The notes beneath the pieces are model-generated. The model saw only the letters and a program-made list of their open reading frames with translations, made no database searches and was not told the origin of the DNA. From NCBI GenBank assembly GCA_900752305.1, contig CAADUV010000245.1, forward strand, positions 1 to 5,895: a stretch of DNA of 5,895 nucleotides, read 5' to 3'. This stretch comes from an uncultured Oscillospiraceae bacterium (lineage in GTDB: Bacteria; Bacillota; Clostridia; Oscillospirales; Oscillospiraceae). Every line of letters starts with the position of its first letter. Positions within the stretch are counted from its first letter, which is position 1. Both the position numbers and the translations under genes were made by a program. Below, one piece after another: positions 5,395 to 5,895 of the stretch.

Positions 5395-5433
5395 CTGATT
5401 TTGAACTGATCTACATTTTAGGAGGTTACTATC

Positions 5434-5814
5434 ATGGCAAGCGAAAAGATTACTGCTCTGATTGAAGAAGTAAAGAACCTGTCCGTCCTGGAGCTGTCCG
5501 AACTGGTCAAGGCTCTGGAAGAAGAATTCGGCGTTTCCGCAGCAGCAATGGCAGCACCCGCAGCAGGCGCTGGCGCAGCAGCAACAACAGAAGAAGAAAA
5601 GACTGAATTTGACGTCGTCCTGGAAGGCTTCGACGCAGCAGCAAAGATCAAGGTCATCAAGATCGTCCGCGAAGTCACCGGCCTGGGCCTGGCTGATGCA
5701 AAGGCAGCTGTCGAAGGCGCTCCCACCACTCTGAAGGAAGCAGTCTCCAAGGAAGATGGCGAAGAAATCAAGGCAAAGATCGAAGGCGTAGGCGGCAAGG
5801 TCGCTCTGAAGTAA
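5434..5814 (+). CDS. rplL: 50S ribosomal protein L7/L12
   Basis: The 126-residue acidic protein starts at ATG 5434 behind AGGAGGTT (5420-5427). Residues 1-33 form the dimerisation domain that binds L10 ([20 protein letters not shown]), residues 34-57 the flexible Ala/Gly/Pro-rich hinge, and 58-126 the factor-binding domain with [20 protein letters not shown] (59-78) and [16 protein letters not shown] (82-97). L7/L12 is the multi-copy stalk protein that recruits and stimulates EF-Tu, EF-G, IF2 and RF3. Codon use is very narrow: alanine is mostly GCA, in long runs through the hinge, with GAA, GTC, AAG and CTG dominant, as expected for one of the most abundant proteins. The gene is co-transcribed with rplJ and ends at a strong terminator. 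Confidence 0.98.
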   Translation: MASEKITALIEEVKNLSVLELSELVKALEEEFGVSAAAMAAPAAGAGAAATTEEEKTEFDVVLEGFDAAAKIKVIKIVREVTGLGLADAKAAVEGAPTTLKEAVSKEDGEEIKAKIEGVGGKVALK

Positions 5815-5843
5815 TTCGATCCTGGATTCCAAAGCAAGCGAAC

Positions 5844-5876
5844 AAGAGCCGTATGCGGATGCATACGGCTCTTCTT
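5844..5876 (+). terminator. Terminator after rplL
   Basis: A perfect 13-bp stem, AAGAGCCGTATGC (5844-5856) with GCATACGGCTCTT (5861-5873), has a GGAT tetraloop and is followed by an imperfect T-rich tail, CTTG. The tail is weak, but the stem is long. It lies 30 bases after the rplL stop and would end or reduce transcription before the next gene, outside the window. Confidence 0.8.
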
Positions 5877-5895
5877 GTAGGACGATGGGGGAGCA

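Noticed and set aside
5113..5832. 239-codon minus-strand frame opposite rplJ and rplL
   Set aside because: Its cysteine runs are the complement of GCA-rich alanine codons in the L7/L12 hinge. It is a shadow.
1..5895. CRISPR array, insertion sequence, prophage or attachment site
   Set aside because: The only direct repeats are the coding 126-bp units. There are no short repeats with spacers, no transposase or integrase, and no flanking inverted repeats or target duplications.

Overview
The window is a piece of a Bacillota (Firmicutes) chromosome, most likely a GC-rich gut Clostridia of the Oscillospiraceae type. The evidence is strong AGGAGG-type ribosome binding sites, a YkvI-type membrane protein, the order rpmG-secE-nusG-rplK-rplA-rplJ-rplL, and an L10-type leader in front of rplJ. 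The genus is an inference; nothing here fixes it. All genes are on the + strand.

Left part (1-917): the 3' end of a gene for a very basic, Lys/Gly/Tyr/Pro-rich protein built from a 42-residue repeat. Three well-preserved units are followed by about four decayed ones, and the gene ends at a near-ideal intrinsic terminator. I cannot assign a function. Next (933-2079) is a self-contained gene for a roughly 10-TM YkvI-family membrane protein with its own promoter.

Middle (2057-4580): a good promoter embedded in the 3' end of the ykvI-like gene drives a leader of about 270 nt with several hairpins and a terminator-like element just before rpmG. Then come rpmG (L33, zinc-ribbon form), secE, nusG, rplK (L11) and rplA (L1), which are closely spaced and share this promoter as far as can be seen.

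Right part (4601-5895): a perfect 12-bp inverted repeat with a consensus promoter threaded through it, an L10-type autoregulatory leader ending in an attenuator, rplJ (L10), rplL (L7/L12) and a 13-bp-stem terminator. The usual next gene in Bacillota would be rpoB, which lies outside the window.

Together, the right two thirds encode the ribosomal stalk and L1 arm (L11, L1, L10, L12), one large-subunit protein (L33), the translocon subunit SecE and the transcription factor NusG. The items most worth a second look are the rpmG leader, whose RNA family I do not recognise, the repeat protein, and the inverted repeat around the rplJ promoter, which reads as an intrinsic terminator on the opposite strand.
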